Origin: Pseudomonas frederiksbergensis
GTDB taxonomy: Bacteria; Pseudomonadota; Gammaproteobacteria; Pseudomonadales; Pseudomonadaceae
Length of the DNA stretch: 64,000 nt
Reading direction: 5' to 3'
NCBI RefSeq assembly: GCF_003732705.1
Contig: NZ_MOBR01000008.1
Span: 372,001-436,000 of the forward strand
Both the position numbers and the translations under genes were made by a program. Under the pieces are notes generated by a model, which worked only from the letters and a program-made list of their open reading frames with translations, was not told where the DNA came from and did no database searches. Positions 38,632 through 47,465 of this stretch are shown one piece after another (position 1 is the first letter of the stretch; every line of letters starts with the position of its first letter).

Positions 38632-40350
38632 CTACTTGCGGGCAGGAAACTCTTCAAAACCAGCGGCAATCAGATTCGGGCGAAGTGCTTTCAAGCAAGT
38701 ATGTGGCACGGCCAGCCAGAACAGGTTCCGCGCTCTGGTCACGGCGACATAGCCGATGCGACCTTCCTCGGTAAGGGTGCCGGCAAGCAAGGCGTCAACG
38801 TTCGGCTTTTTGGTTACGTACAGAACCGCACCGATAGACTCGCCCTTCACCTGGTGGATGGTTTCCACTCTAATCCCGGGGCCCCGATCTTTCTCCTCTA
38901 CCGCACCAGTTAGGGGAAGATCCAACAACCCGGTTTTAGCCAGCTTGTTGCCCAGCTTGTCTGCAGCCTTCAACCCAAATTGCCCTTCGGTGGTCGAGAG
39001 AAGCTTTTTGAGATTGGTCAGTAATTGGGGATGCCACTCGGTTTTAGCCAAAAGCGTAGATGAAGGTAGCCCGGCCTCAGCGTCGCGGATGAAACCCCAC
39101 AGCAGTCGTCTAAGCCCAAACATCCATGCATCCTGCGGGGCACCCTGAAGGTGAGTGCTGAGGCCATGCGGTGGCTTATCCATCAAACCCTCCACCGCTC
39201 GGCACACAAGCTTGAAGCAATCTTGATAGCGGCCTTGCTGGTCTCGGACCAATGCTGCTTTGGTGAAAAGAGCGACCGTACCTTGACCCGGGGGAGCAGC
39301 TTTGCCGGATAGCACTGCCGCCCGGTCAGTCCCCCGGCTGAGGATCACCGCATCTTGATATTGCATGCCCAAGTCATCAATTTGCGCTTTGAACGATTCA
39401 AAAAGCTTAGGAAGCTCGGAGTCCTTGTATCCGACGAAGTACGCCCCCCCGTTTTCAGGCTCCCGATCGGCCTCGTCCTCGCGGCCACAGAGTGAATTAG
39501 CGATGCTGATGATTGGAGGCAGTGAGCGATAATTGCGCGAGAGCTTGTAGTCATTCACCCCCGCACGGCTGTAATAGGTGCCCAGGAATGAACCGTCAGC
39601 TCCTGCGAAGCCGTAAATGCCCTGGTTCACGTCACCAATGAGCGAGACATGGACTCCAGCCTTGATGAGCAATTCCAAAATAGCTTGATGCAAGGTGCCC
39701 AGATCCTGGGACTCATCTACCAAAATCTGCGGGTAGCGGGCGGCAAGCGCTCGCAAGACTGCTGGTTGCCCGATCAACGTACGGTACACCCAATACCGGC
39801 CAAGCTCGTGCGTGTAGGCCCCAATGCGGCCCAGACGCTTGATCGCATCTAATGCCTTAGCGGTATCGAGCTTCACCAAATCATCGAGGGTACCGGTAAA
39901 GAAGTAGAAGTTCCCATGCTCCAGCCCCACTTTGACGTCCTTGATGTGGGTCGGACGTCCTTCCTCAGGCCAGTATTTAAAGTTTGCTAGGAACGGCTCG
40001 GTACCGGATACAAGGTACGCAGCTTGGTCTGAGGACATTGTCCGGTAAGCGTGGGGACGCAGCACATGCTGGGTGAAGAAGCCGTCTAGCGTGTCCACTT
40101 CCACGCGTTTGCGGTTGGCATCATCTGGAAGGTCTGAAGCGAGCGTGGCGTAGCCTTTGTTGAAGGTATTGACCGCAACATTCGAGAACGACAAAAGTAC
40201 AACCCGACCCCGACTATTTTCCATTTTTTGCCGGACGGCAATCAGCCGCCTGATCGCTGTGGCCGTCTTGCCGCTACCGGCGCAGGCTGTAACAGCGATA
40301 GGTCCAAGAGGCGCATTGATTATTTCCTTCTGCTCATCGGAGAGCTTCAT
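38632..40350 (-). CDS. gajB: GajB-like UvrD-family helicase (Gabija)
   Basis: 572 residues from the ATG at 40350, which overlaps the gajA stop as ATGA; an in-frame TTG at 40371 is less likely. Superfamily 1 motifs: Walker A VTACAGSGKTATAIRRL, motif II QILVDESQDLGTLHQAIL, motif III SLIGDVNQGIYGFAG, motif IV LSRNYRS, and motif VI VAVTRARNLFWLA. In Gabija, GajB partners with the GajA nuclease to restrict phage DNA. Translational coupling to gajA supports this. Confidence 0.86.
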   Translation of the reverse strand: MKLSDEQKEIINAPLGPIAVTACAGSGKTATAIRRLIAVRQKMENSRGRVVLLSFSNVAVNTFNKGYATLASDLPDDANRKRVEVDTLDGFFTQHVLRPHAYRTMSSDQAAYLVSGTEPFLANFKYWPEEGRPTHIKDVKVGLEHGNFYFFTGTLDDLVKLDTAKALDAIKRLGRIGAYTHELGRYWVYRTLIGQPAVLRALAARYPQILVDESQDLGTLHQAILELLIKAGVHVSLIGDVNQGIYGFAGADGSFLGTYYSRAGVNDYKLSRNYRSLPPIISIANSLCGREDEADREPENGGAYFVGYKDSELPKLFESFKAQIDDLGMQYQDAVILSRGTDRAAVLSGKAAPPGQGTVALFTKAALVRDQQGRYQDCFKLVCRAVEGLMDKPPHGLSTHLQGAPQDAWMFGLRRLLWGFIRDAEAGLPSSTLLAKTEWHPQLLTNLKKLLSTTEGQFGLKAADKLGNKLAKTGLLDLPLTGAVEEKDRGPGIRVETIHQVKGESIGAVLYVTKKPNVDALLAGTLTEEGRIGYVAVTRARNLFWLAVPHTCLKALRPNLIAAGFEEFPARK

Positions 40351-42242
40351 GGCTTGATCGCTCCCTGACAAACATGCTCAATCGCCTTGCGAAGATAGTC
40401 AGGTACTTCACACGTTGGCGTGCTGGAAATCTGTTCAGCCAAAGCCTGGGCAAACCGGCCCTTCTGCAGGTTACCGCTACTCGCTTTACGCTCGAACATA
40501 CCGCAAAACAGCGCTTTCGCCTTCGCAGTGTTGTCTGGCTGAGCATCGACGATCTTGCGTAGCGCTGCCGAAATGATCGGATGAGGGTCTGCCAAAGCCT
40601 TGAGCATCGGGTCGCGGTTCGCCTCAAGCAATGCAAGGTCGTATTCCAGCGTTTTCAAACCGTGGAACACTTTGACGAAAGCGTCTTCCGATTCCTTCAT
40701 CTTGACGGTGTTGCTCGACAGCCTCACTTCGTCTCCCAGCGACGGGTAGACTTCTTTCCGTTTTAGCTTCTTCTTTTTCTTCGCAGGCTCAGCCAACGGA
40801 TCATCCGCGTCAGGACCGTCGGCGACAGGGGCATCCATTTCTTCGAGATACGCAGCCTCGGCGAGAATGTCTTCGATGTCACCTGCATCCAGCGCACCTT
40901 CCGCAAGCCCTTTGGCCTCTTCCTCCTCGAAAGGATCGGCGTCGGTTACGACGGCAACCGGGATCCGAAGTCCGTTTTCACCGAACAAGGGTAGGAAAGA
41001 ATCGAAATTGAGTCCTTCGACACTGATCAGGCTGATCCCGAACTCTCGCAGGTCCAGCCCCATGAGCGTGGCCAGAGCATCGACGAGCATGAGCTCGGCG
41101 GCGCCTTCCACGAATATTACCCGGCGAGCAAAAAAAAGTTCGGCTCGGGTCACGTCCAGATAGCGCTCCAGCTTTTCGCGTTTTCCCTTACCGAACTTGA
41201 TGTCGCGCGGGAAGAAGGTCTCTACGCCGGCATCGTTCTCAACCAAACACACCAGGGATTCGAGCTTGGAGTTGCTGGCAAAATTGGGGGAATGACTGGT
41301 GACGAACAGCTGCACCGCCTTTTCACCTTCGCTCGTTGGCACGCCTGCGAGGTAGCGCAACAACACGCGCTGCAGCTGAGGATGCAAATGGGCTTCCGGC
41401 TCTTCAACAATCAAGCTGCGATACGCGGCGTCCGGATTCTTGGCCAGCTCGCTTAGCACTACCGCCATGAAAATCAGGTTGTTGAAACCCAGGCCATTCT
41501 GCTCAATGTCCATTGCTTGAGCCGTGAGGGAGAGCCGAGCAGATAACCGCTGAAAGTCCGTCGCGCTAAGCCCAACAGCGAGTGTCTGTGCCAATTGATC
41601 GCCCATCATAAGACCGTGTCGGGACGAAATCGCGGTATGGGTGTTCTGGATCGCTTCGGTCTGTTGGAGCTTTTCGTCCAGTTCCTTCAATGCTTGGTTA
41701 ATCGCGTCACGGCCAGGTTCATCCGTGAGCAAGTGAAGCAGATGTGCCAGCTGGCTGTTGCGGCTGGGTCGAAGTCCCTGAGCGGCATCTCGTAGGGGTT
41801 GGAGATAAACGCCCCTAAGGTTTTCCATCATGTCTGAGGTAAGCGCCACGTCTTGATGATCGCCACACCAACGCTTCACCCTGAAGCGTCCTGTCTGATC
41901 TGCGTCGGTATAGCGGACATGGATATGGGCGTCCATGGTCTTATCAGCAGTAGGCTTGAGCGCAGCGATAAAGTCCGCTTCATCATCGTGGCTTAAATCA
42001 CGAAAGACAAAATGGAAGGAAATGTCACCACCCGGCTCGCCCTTAAGCGGACGGTGCCGGTCGGCGATATCAAGGCGGGGATACGGTTCGTCATGACCGG
42101 CGAGAAGGGTCCGAAGCGCATCCACTACAGCGCTTTTGCCAACATTGTTTGGACCTACCAGCACATTCAACCCAGGCTGAAATTTCAGCTTGGCGTCACG
42201 TAGCTTGCGGAAATTCTTAATAGTCAGCTCAGCGAGGTACAT
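40347..42242 (-). CDS. gajA: GajA-like OLD-family ATPase/TOPRIM nuclease (Gabija)
   Basis: 631 residues from the ATG at 42242 (GGAG six bases upstream). ATPase half: Walker A VGPNNVGKSAVVDALRTLL, QNGLGFNNLIFMAVVLSEL, and Walker B SLIVEEPEAHLHPQLQ. TOPRIM half: VIFVEGAAELMLVDALA (Glu) and VAVVTDADPFEEE (Asp-x-Asp). Near residues 470-500 there is an acidic stretch ending in a run of lysines (AKKKKKLKRKEV) inside the TOPRIM region that looks like an insertion. GajA is the DNA-nicking partner of GajB. Confidence 0.86.
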   Translation of the reverse strand: MYLAELTIKNFRKLRDAKLKFQPGLNVLVGPNNVGKSAVVDALRTLLAGHDEPYPRLDIADRHRPLKGEPGGDISFHFVFRDLSHDDEADFIAALKPTADKTMDAHIHVRYTDADQTGRFRVKRWCGDHQDVALTSDMMENLRGVYLQPLRDAAQGLRPSRNSQLAHLLHLLTDEPGRDAINQALKELDEKLQQTEAIQNTHTAISSRHGLMMGDQLAQTLAVGLSATDFQRLSARLSLTAQAMDIEQNGLGFNNLIFMAVVLSELAKNPDAAYRSLIVEEPEAHLHPQLQRVLLRYLAGVPTSEGEKAVQLFVTSHSPNFASNSKLESLVCLVENDAGVETFFPRDIKFGKGKREKLERYLDVTRAELFFARRVIFVEGAAELMLVDALATLMGLDLREFGISLISVEGLNFDSFLPLFGENGLRIPVAVVTDADPFEEEEAKGLAEGALDAGDIEDILAEAAYLEEMDAPVADGPDADDPLAEPAKKKKKLKRKEVYPSLGDEVRLSSNTVKMKESEDAFVKVFHGLKTLEYDLALLEANRDPMLKALADPHPIISAALRKIVDAQPDNTAKAKALFCGMFERKASSGNLQKGRFAQALAEQISSTPTCEVPDYLRKAIEHVCQGAIKP

Positions 42243-42693
42243 GAAAATCTCCATCCTTGTTGTTCGGATGAAAGCCTATATGAGCTGAAGTGCGCAATAG
42301 GGTTTCCTCTCTCCGACTTCGAAGGTCCGCTATTGATGAAGGCGATCGTGCCTTCAGGTGCGAAAAATGGACGCATCCCTACCTCGCCATGCCCCTCTTC
42401 CCACACCCTATACCCTGCAGCACGGCGAGCACACTGAGTACGCCGAGCACATTCAGCACATAAGAGCACCGAAAAACAAAAATAAAAATATGAAATTCAG
42501 CACGTTATAAATATTCTCTGCGCGATATCACGCAATTCGAATATCTGAACTAGCGTCATATCAGGAATTTGATGGGTCTGTATCGTTCGTTCATGTGCGT
42601 AGAAATGCGCGATATGAGCGTGTAATGACGGTTTGCCATCGTCAACAGATGCCCGGAAACTGGACCTAACAGAAAACGGATAAGGGCTGCACA
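42243..42693. other. Divergent intergenic region upstream of gajA
   Basis: 450 bp between gajA (leftward) and the winged-helix gene (rightward). It includes an A-rich segment near 42470-42500 and repeated GCGAGCAC/GCCGAGCAC motifs near 42424-42455 that may be protein-binding or chance repeats. No gene is supported. Confidence 0.4.
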
Positions 42694-43368
42694 ATGGCCA
42701 ACGCAAAACAATCAGCAAAACGCCGCTTAACGATGGCGGAACGTGCTCAGCAACTGATGCTGGTCCACTTTCCCAACATTCCCGATGCGTTGAAATGGAC
42801 GCGAAAAACCCACGACGGCTTTAGCACGATTCCTCGAACCCTGCCCATTGCCATGCAAATTATTGACGCCGATTCGAAGGGGCAGCCTGCCGGGCACGTG
42901 CTGTTTTGTCTATGGGCGCGTATGCCCGATCATCCGGTCATAACGATCGAGAACCCAAGCACGTTTGCGGCTGAAGCCGGTTTTCTCGGGGAGCGGGCCG
43001 TGGACACCTGGCGTCGCCGGATGAAGAAGCTCCGGGAGCTGAACTTCATCACGACCAAGCCAGGCGCATCCGGCGAATTTCACTACGTGATGCTCACCAA
43101 TCCTAACGCTGCGGTCGAGTGGATGCGCAACCACGGCAAGGTTCAGGATGGCCTGTATAGCCGCTTCATCGAGCGACTTCCGGAGATCGGTGCCTATGGC
43201 GACATAGAGGCGCTCCATGCCTATTGGGCCGCGCTCAAAGAAGCAGAGAAGGCGGCTGTGGCTGCTGAAGTTGCTAAGCAGGCATCGAGCCCCTCCGTAT
43301 TGGACGAGCCGGCCCCAGCTCCACCCACCAAACCCAAGCGGATCAGGAGGACAAATGCTAATGCGTAG
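42694..43368 (+). CDS. Hypothetical protein with probable winged-helix region
   Basis: 224 residues. The middle (EAGFLGERAVDTWRRRMKKL, then RELNFITTKPGASGEFHYVM) reads like a winged helix: recognition helix followed by a two-strand wing. The C-terminus is a basic, Ala/Lys-rich tail (PTKPKRIRRTNANA). It may be a replication-initiator-like or regulatory DNA-binding protein; I do not recognise it closely. Its last 14 bases overlap the first of three tiny ORFs in the repeat array that follows on the same strand. Confidence 0.65.
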   Translation: MANAKQSAKRRLTMAERAQQLMLVHFPNIPDALKWTRKTHDGFSTIPRTLPIAMQIIDADSKGQPAGHVLFCLWARMPDHPVITIENPSTFAAEAGFLGERAVDTWRRRMKKLRELNFITTKPGASGEFHYVMLTNPNAAVEWMRNHGKVQDGLYSRFIERLPEIGAYGDIEALHAYWAALKEAEKAAVAAEVAKQASSPSVLDEPAPAPPTKPKRIRRTNANA

Positions 43369-43393
43369 GAGAGTACGGAGCGCTAAGTGCTAA
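43355..43393 (+). CDS. Tiny ORF a of the repeat array (12 aa)
   Basis: MLMRRRVRSAKC then TAA. AGGAGG lies four bases before the ATG. It overlaps the end of the winged-helix gene in another frame. It shares an Arg-Arg-Val core and a terminal Cys with ORFs b and c. Whether the peptide itself or the act of translation matters is unknown. Confidence 0.5.
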   Translation: MLMRRRVRSAKC

Positions 43394-43512
43394 TTCACCC
43401 ATCGGCGTCCTCAAAAATAAAGCCCTGGACCAGCTGAGGGTCGAGTCTTGACTGGTCATGGCTGTGGTGGTGCAACGCTTAGCTCATCGATACAACCTAA
43501 AGGAGGCCGAAA

Positions 43513-43554
43513 ATGCAGTTACATACGAGAAGAGTCGCGGGCGTCGAGTGCTAA
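43513..43554 (+). CDS. Tiny ORF b of the repeat array (13 aa)
   Basis: MQLHTRRVAGVEC then TAA. A full AGGAGG lies six bases before the ATG. It follows the first hairpin. It differs from ORF c by one residue (His for Leu at position 4). Confidence 0.55.
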   Translation: MQLHTRRVAGVEC

Positions 43555-43675
43555 TCCACCCACCTCGGCGCCCTCAAAAATAAAGCCCTGGACCAGCTGA
43601 GGGTCGAGTCTTGACTGGTCAGGGCTGTGGTGGTGCAACGCTTAGCTCATCGATACAACCTAGAGGAGGCCGAAA

Positions 43676-43717
43676 ATGCAGTTACTTACGAGAAGAGTCG
43701 CGGGCGTCGAGTGCTAA
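43676..43717 (+). CDS. Tiny ORF c of the repeat array (13 aa)
   Basis: MQLLTRRVAGVEC then TAA. GAGGAGG precedes the ATG with six-base spacing, exactly as for ORF b 163 bp upstream. It is followed by the third hairpin and then a terminator. Confidence 0.55.
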   Translation: MQLLTRRVAGVEC

Positions 43718-43806
43718 TCCACCCACCTCGGCGCCCTCAAAAATAAAGCCCTAGACCAGCTGAGGGTCGAGTCTTGACTGGTCAGGGCTGTGGTGGTGCA
43801 AGGTTA

Positions 43807-43850
43807 GGGGTGCTAGATCTCGCAATGAGTCTAGCACCCCTTTACCTTTT
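43807..43850 (+). terminator. Rho-independent terminator closing the repeat array
   Basis: GGGGTGCTAGA pairs perfectly with TCTAGCACCCC across a 12-base loop, followed by TTTACCTTTTT. The 11-pair stem is strong. It ends the rightward transcript containing the winged-helix gene and the three hairpin/ORF units. Confidence 0.9.
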
Positions 43851-44022
43851 TGCTTTGACGCCGGAGCGAGAAGAATCACTCAGAGATTCGTATGGGTACG
43901 GCTGAATAACGTTGCTTCAGCATCCGGTCGATTTCGGCTACGTATTTCTCAGGAGCCATGCCGCAAGGCTCGTTTCGAAGCTGGTGCACGGCGAGCACCG
44001 TTTCCGCACGGATTTTTTGGGG

Positions 44023-44634
44023 TCAGGCGATACCGAAGCAGCTCTTGACTGAATCAAAGTGCGAGGCAAAGCAGGTGGCGATCGAAACGATAATGGCGGC
44101 CACAGCTAGCCATGCCGTAAGAGGTACTTTGTCTCTCCAAAAACTAAAATTTTTCTGGTTTGCTACCCAGTCAATTTGATACTGCCAGAAGAATTTGTAG
44201 TGAGCGTACCAGTCGCTGAAGAGGATCTGTTTGCTGATAGAGGCACTATAGTATTGCGATTCAAATGCCGCCAAGCGCGCCCAGTAAAGGGAAATGTCTG
44301 CATTCGGCGCCAGCGCTTCAACCTCTCGGTACAGGTCTCGTAGACCGTTGAAAATCTTGGTTATCTCCACGGCGGACTTTTCATAGTCTGATTTTTTTGA
44401 ATCGTAAACCGAGATATAAATACCGATAACCCCCAAAACGGCCAGTGCAGCGGAGACGTCTTTGGCTGACAGAGAATCGTAAACTAGAGAAAAAATACCT
44501 ATGGCTGTGCCAATGAATCCAATCAACCCCGGGATCTTTTCTACGATGTCATAAGTGGCCCAGTGCTTGCGGCCCCCGAAACCAACGTTGTAGCCCGTTT
44601 CTGCGATGCTTTTGAGTAAAGACACTTGGCTCAT
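44023..44634 (-). CDS. SLATT-domain two-transmembrane CBASS effector
   Basis: 203 residues. Two adjacent hydrophobic segments (IPGLIGFIGTAIGIFSLVYD and VSAALAVLGVIGIYISVYDS) are followed by a helical region and a third hydrophobic span near the C-terminus (AWLAVAAIIVSIATCFA). This layout is that of SLATT proteins, pore-forming effectors associated with CD-NTases. It starts 4 bp inside the CD-NTase gene. On sensing the cyclic nucleotide it would disrupt the inner membrane and kill the infected cell. Confidence 0.8.
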   Translation of the reverse strand: MSQVSLLKSIAETGYNVGFGGRKHWATYDIVEKIPGLIGFIGTAIGIFSLVYDSLSAKDVSAALAVLGVIGIYISVYDSKKSDYEKSAVEITKIFNGLRDLYREVEALAPNADISLYWARLAAFESQYYSASISKQILFSDWYAHYKFFWQYQIDWVANQKNFSFWRDKVPLTAWLAVAAIIVSIATCFASHFDSVKSCFGIA

Positions 44635-45938
44635 ATGCTTTCACTAATAGGTACGGTTATTTCGCTGCGGGCTACGACAACATCATCCTTCAGGATGTAG
44701 CACTCAACCAAGTGGTCGCCTTTGAAGCTCGTGGATTCCTGAATTGTCTCATGTCCCTGGTCGGCGGTTATGTAGCCGCGGACGCAATCGCGCTTCTCAG
44801 CTTCTTGCCCGATATTGAGCACCTTCCATTTAACGGTGTACGGCTTTGGAACGTCGTTTCGAGTGATTTTAAATTTGAGCGTTTTGCGCGCCTGGAGGGG
44901 CAGTCCTAGTGAAATCAACTCACTCAGCAACCGTTCCCGAAAGCCTTTCTGCTCGACGTCACAGTCGACTACCAAGGGGTAGCGAACATCGACAGGTGCG
45001 AGATCCTCGATAAACTCCTCGGTGTCCTTGAAGGCATAAAGGGAGTTGGCCAGCGACTCCATAGCGGCACGTGCGACTGTGCGTGTTGTCGGAAAATCGC
45101 GACCAAATACTTTCCTCCAGCGCTCGCCCTCAGTTTCCTTACCCGCAGCTTCAATGGCCTTCAGGGAAAGCTCGTATGCTCGCTTGGCCGGCTTTTGAAA
45201 CTTCTGTTTCACCTTGACGTGCTGGCGACTGCCCAGCGCCGCGTAGCGTTCCTGTTGTGGAAGGTTTGACGCGTAGTGAAAGAAATCCCTGACCATGCAG
45301 TCGTAGGAGGCGAAACTTTTGTCAGCGTAATCGTCCGTCTGCGTGAGGAAATTATGCGCCAACGTATCGATCAGCAGCCCCCCAATCCCGATGCCATGTT
45401 TGTTCTTCCACGCCCGTAGCATTTTGCAGAGGCGACGCAGGTTTCCATTCTGGTCATCATCGACCTCGCTGGTAGCCTTGATTTCATCTTTGGGTTTGGT
45501 GATCTTCCACGATCCGCCGTTGTACGTATCAGGGTAATTGAAGCTGCCGTCGTCTTGCTTAAAAACGGGCTGAACCTCAACGTTGAAGTTCAGGAACTTG
45601 ACGCAAACCACCAGACGGTCAACCGTAATCGCGGTCGTAGAGTACCGTTCTTGGATGGCGGTTTTGGTGTCTGAAAGTAGCTTCGACTGCCCGCCTTCCT
45701 TGTTGTACCTGTCCCAGTCACTGTTGGGCATGATGTACAACATATCGAGGTCGGAAACGCCTTTGATGGCTGTCCATCGGCCATAGGAGCCTACTTGGAG
45801 GTTATTGGCGGTCGAGTCCAGCGTCCGAAAATATTTATTGAGCGAGCGCGTGATACCGGAGTAACGATCTTCAATCGTCACGTGATTGGTGATGCGCAAA
45901 TTGGAGACAAAATCCTTGAAAATAGTAGCAGTTGACAT
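44631..45938 (-). CDS. CD-NTase (SMODS) with C-terminal AGS-C sensor domain
   Basis: 435 residues. The nucleotidyltransferase core has VGSYGRWTAIKGVSDLDMLY (Gly50-Ser51, Asp63, Asp65) and the third acidic residue in NVEVQPVF (Glu121). The C-terminal 100 residues (RNDVPKPYTVKWKVLNIGQE, then RGYITADQGHETIQES) match the AGS-C beta-sandwich often fused to SMODS synthases. It makes a cyclic di- or oligonucleotide on phage infection. No Cap2/Cap3 or HORMA/TRIP13 gene is present, so this is a minimal type I CBASS. Confidence 0.86.
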   Translation of the reverse strand: MSTATIFKDFVSNLRITNHVTIEDRYSGITRSLNKYFRTLDSTANNLQVGSYGRWTAIKGVSDLDMLYIMPNSDWDRYNKEGGQSKLLSDTKTAIQERYSTTAITVDRLVVCVKFLNFNVEVQPVFKQDDGSFNYPDTYNGGSWKITKPKDEIKATSEVDDDQNGNLRRLCKMLRAWKNKHGIGIGGLLIDTLAHNFLTQTDDYADKSFASYDCMVRDFFHYASNLPQQERYAALGSRQHVKVKQKFQKPAKRAYELSLKAIEAAGKETEGERWRKVFGRDFPTTRTVARAAMESLANSLYAFKDTEEFIEDLAPVDVRYPLVVDCDVEQKGFRERLLSELISLGLPLQARKTLKFKITRNDVPKPYTVKWKVLNIGQEAEKRDCVRGYITADQGHETIQESTSFKGDHLVECYILKDDVVVARSEITVPISESI

Positions 45939-46169
45939 TGTTATCCCTACTCGTCATTTCCCCAATCACGCTCTGTTGGAGTCTCCGCATAGTAGCCGAC
46001 GGCTATCATCAAGGTCTATCGCCTGACACTTAGTTGTGCTCAGATTAAAAGCGGCCGCAACCGAACGGTCTATGCGTGCGAGCGGCAAAAAACCGATGGC
46101 CAAGCGTTCCTACGTCAAACGGAACTTGTTTGATAGCGGGATTTCGATAGACACCGGGGAGAGCAGCAT

Positions 46170-46805
46170 CTACGAGATTTTTCGAGACCTTGCCAGCAGT
46201 AGCACAACCATGTCGGCTAAGTTCTTGGCGTCATCGATTCCTCGGTGGTACTGGCCGCTCCAATTTAGCCCAAGTGCTTCTACAGCAGCCCTCAATCCTA
46301 TTGACGGGCATGCAAATATTTCGCGATAGCTTCGTTCAATATCCAAGTGTTGAACTCCACGTAGCATCGGCGTGCAATTGGCCCTCAGTGCGTCAGCTGC
46401 GAGCTGATCAGCGTCGTAATCTCCCCACGATCCCCACAGTGCGTTGGGGTATTTCTGAAGGAATGCAGTGAACTCCGTTGCTACCACCGGGAATGATTGG
46501 GCAGCATCCACATCGGCTTGCTTAATGGAGGTCAGATTGGTGCAGAAGTCAGTCAGGGTAGGGTGGAGGACTGGGCGGACATAGCGCTGAAACACTTCTA
46601 CGGTTTCCATTTTTCGTAGATCAATTACGGCTAGGCCTATCTCGATGGTTTCCATCTCATCTGGGATAACGATCAGAGCTCGAAGATTTTCGGCCTCCAT
46701 GAGCTCGTCGCATGTCGCCTCAAGGTCGATGCACAACATAAAATCAAAAGACTTTATTGATGTTCCGAACGCCTGCAATAATTGGATATTGGGGATATTT
46801 TTCAT
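46170..46805 (-). CDS. DEDDh-family 3'-5' exonuclease
   Basis: 211 residues; AGGAGG six bases before the ATG. Exo I: MLCIDLEATCDE with Asp and Glu; Exo II: a WGDYDADQLAADAL Asp; Exo III: GQYHRGIDDAKNLADMVV with His and Asp. This is the KapD/ERI-1-like branch, usually acting on RNA 3' ends or structured RNA. It stands alone between the CBASS pair and a low-complexity region. Exonucleases of this type occur in defence systems, but no partner gene is adjacent. Confidence 0.85.
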   Translation of the reverse strand: MKNIPNIQLLQAFGTSIKSFDFMLCIDLEATCDELMEAENLRALIVIPDEMETIEIGLAVIDLRKMETVEVFQRYVRPVLHPTLTDFCTNLTSIKQADVDAAQSFPVVATEFTAFLQKYPNALWGSWGDYDADQLAADALRANCTPMLRGVQHLDIERSYREIFACPSIGLRAAVEALGLNWSGQYHRGIDDAKNLADMVVLLLARSRKIS

Positions 46806-47411
46806 CTAACCCTCCTGAAGCTCGGACGTCGCCACTACGTTGGCGTAGAGAGTGGCAAGTAGAGTCTTGAAGCGAAGGACTGCTGAATGGCAGAAAAAAG
46901 ATGACTCATCTGCCAACGTTATTATTGATTAAGACCTCTCCGCGAGCCATTCGTTTACCCCCTTGGAGAAAATGGCGCAATTGAAGTTTTGGAAATTTGC
47001 TCATCGACGGAAGGATCGCGGTTAAAACGGAACCAATTTTAGATACTTGCAGCCTGCCAATTGATGTTGATGTTGATGTTGATGTTGATGTTGATGTTGA
47101 TGTTGATGTTGATGTTGAGGTTGATGTCTCACACATGTAAGGAACGGCTTTCACAGATCCTTAATTTTTTGAGCTTATGTGCGTCTAAGTCGGGTTTTTT
47201 GAATTATTCTCCGTCGTAACACCACGAAGTTGGACTTTTTTACCAGTAGAATCAGCTATCGATTGTGGTCTAGTGATGAAAATTATATAGCTACCTCCTT
47301 CCATTTGATATGTACATGCCTTGAGACCATCACCGTGAAGTTATCCGCTCAGCACGGGCACATATAACACTGTAGCTCGCGTCTCAATCTTCTAGTGAGC
47401 TTGAACTTCGT
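46806..47411. other. Gene-poor segment with hexanucleotide repeat
   Basis: About 600 bp with no supported gene apart from the tandem repeat at 47061-47126. An 82-codon minus-strand opening (46906-47154, GTG start) exists only because the repeat encodes Thr-Ser over and over; I do not accept it as a real protein. The stretch 47160-47410 is AT-rich with no feature I recognise. Confidence 0.5.
47061..47126. repeat. Hexanucleotide microsatellite (TTGATG)n
   Basis: Nine perfect TTGATG units in a row, then one TTGAGG and one more TTGATG, eleven units in all. A six-base unit keeps reading frame, so length changes would not switch a protein on or off but could alter promoter spacing or the length of a Thr-Ser run on the other strand. 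Such a long simple repeat is unusual in a Pseudomonas chromosome. Confidence 0.95.
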
Positions 47412-47465
47412 TTGACGGCTATCCCCTATCCTAGCAAGTTCACGAAATGCGTAGATGGCGCTAAA

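Larger units (their letters stand above)
43391..43800 (+). repeat. Three tandem copies of a ~161-bp hairpin-plus-ORF unit
   Basis: Each unit runs: stop codon of a tiny ORF, CCACCCACC-type segment, CCCTCAAAAATAAAGCCCT, a stem-loop (AGCCCTG(G)ACCAG pairing with CTGGTCAGGGCT around an 18-base loop), GTGGTGGTGCAA, then a Shine-Dalgarno and the next ATG. Units two and three are almost identical; unit one is more diverged. Changes fall mainly at unpaired bases (the bulged G is A in unit three), hinting at selected RNA structure. CCACC and GGTGG may also pair as an outer stem. Confidence 0.85.

Noticed and set aside
43391..43800. Repeat array as a CRISPR, ToxIN antitoxin RNA or integron attC series
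   Set aside because: Units are 161-163 bp with almost no variable spacer, no cas gene, no ToxN-like nuclease, and no attC core sites in the expected pairs.
46906..47154. 82-codon Thr-Ser-rich opening
   Set aside because: It is open mostly because the TTGATG repeat has no stops in this frame; GTG start without a ribosome site.
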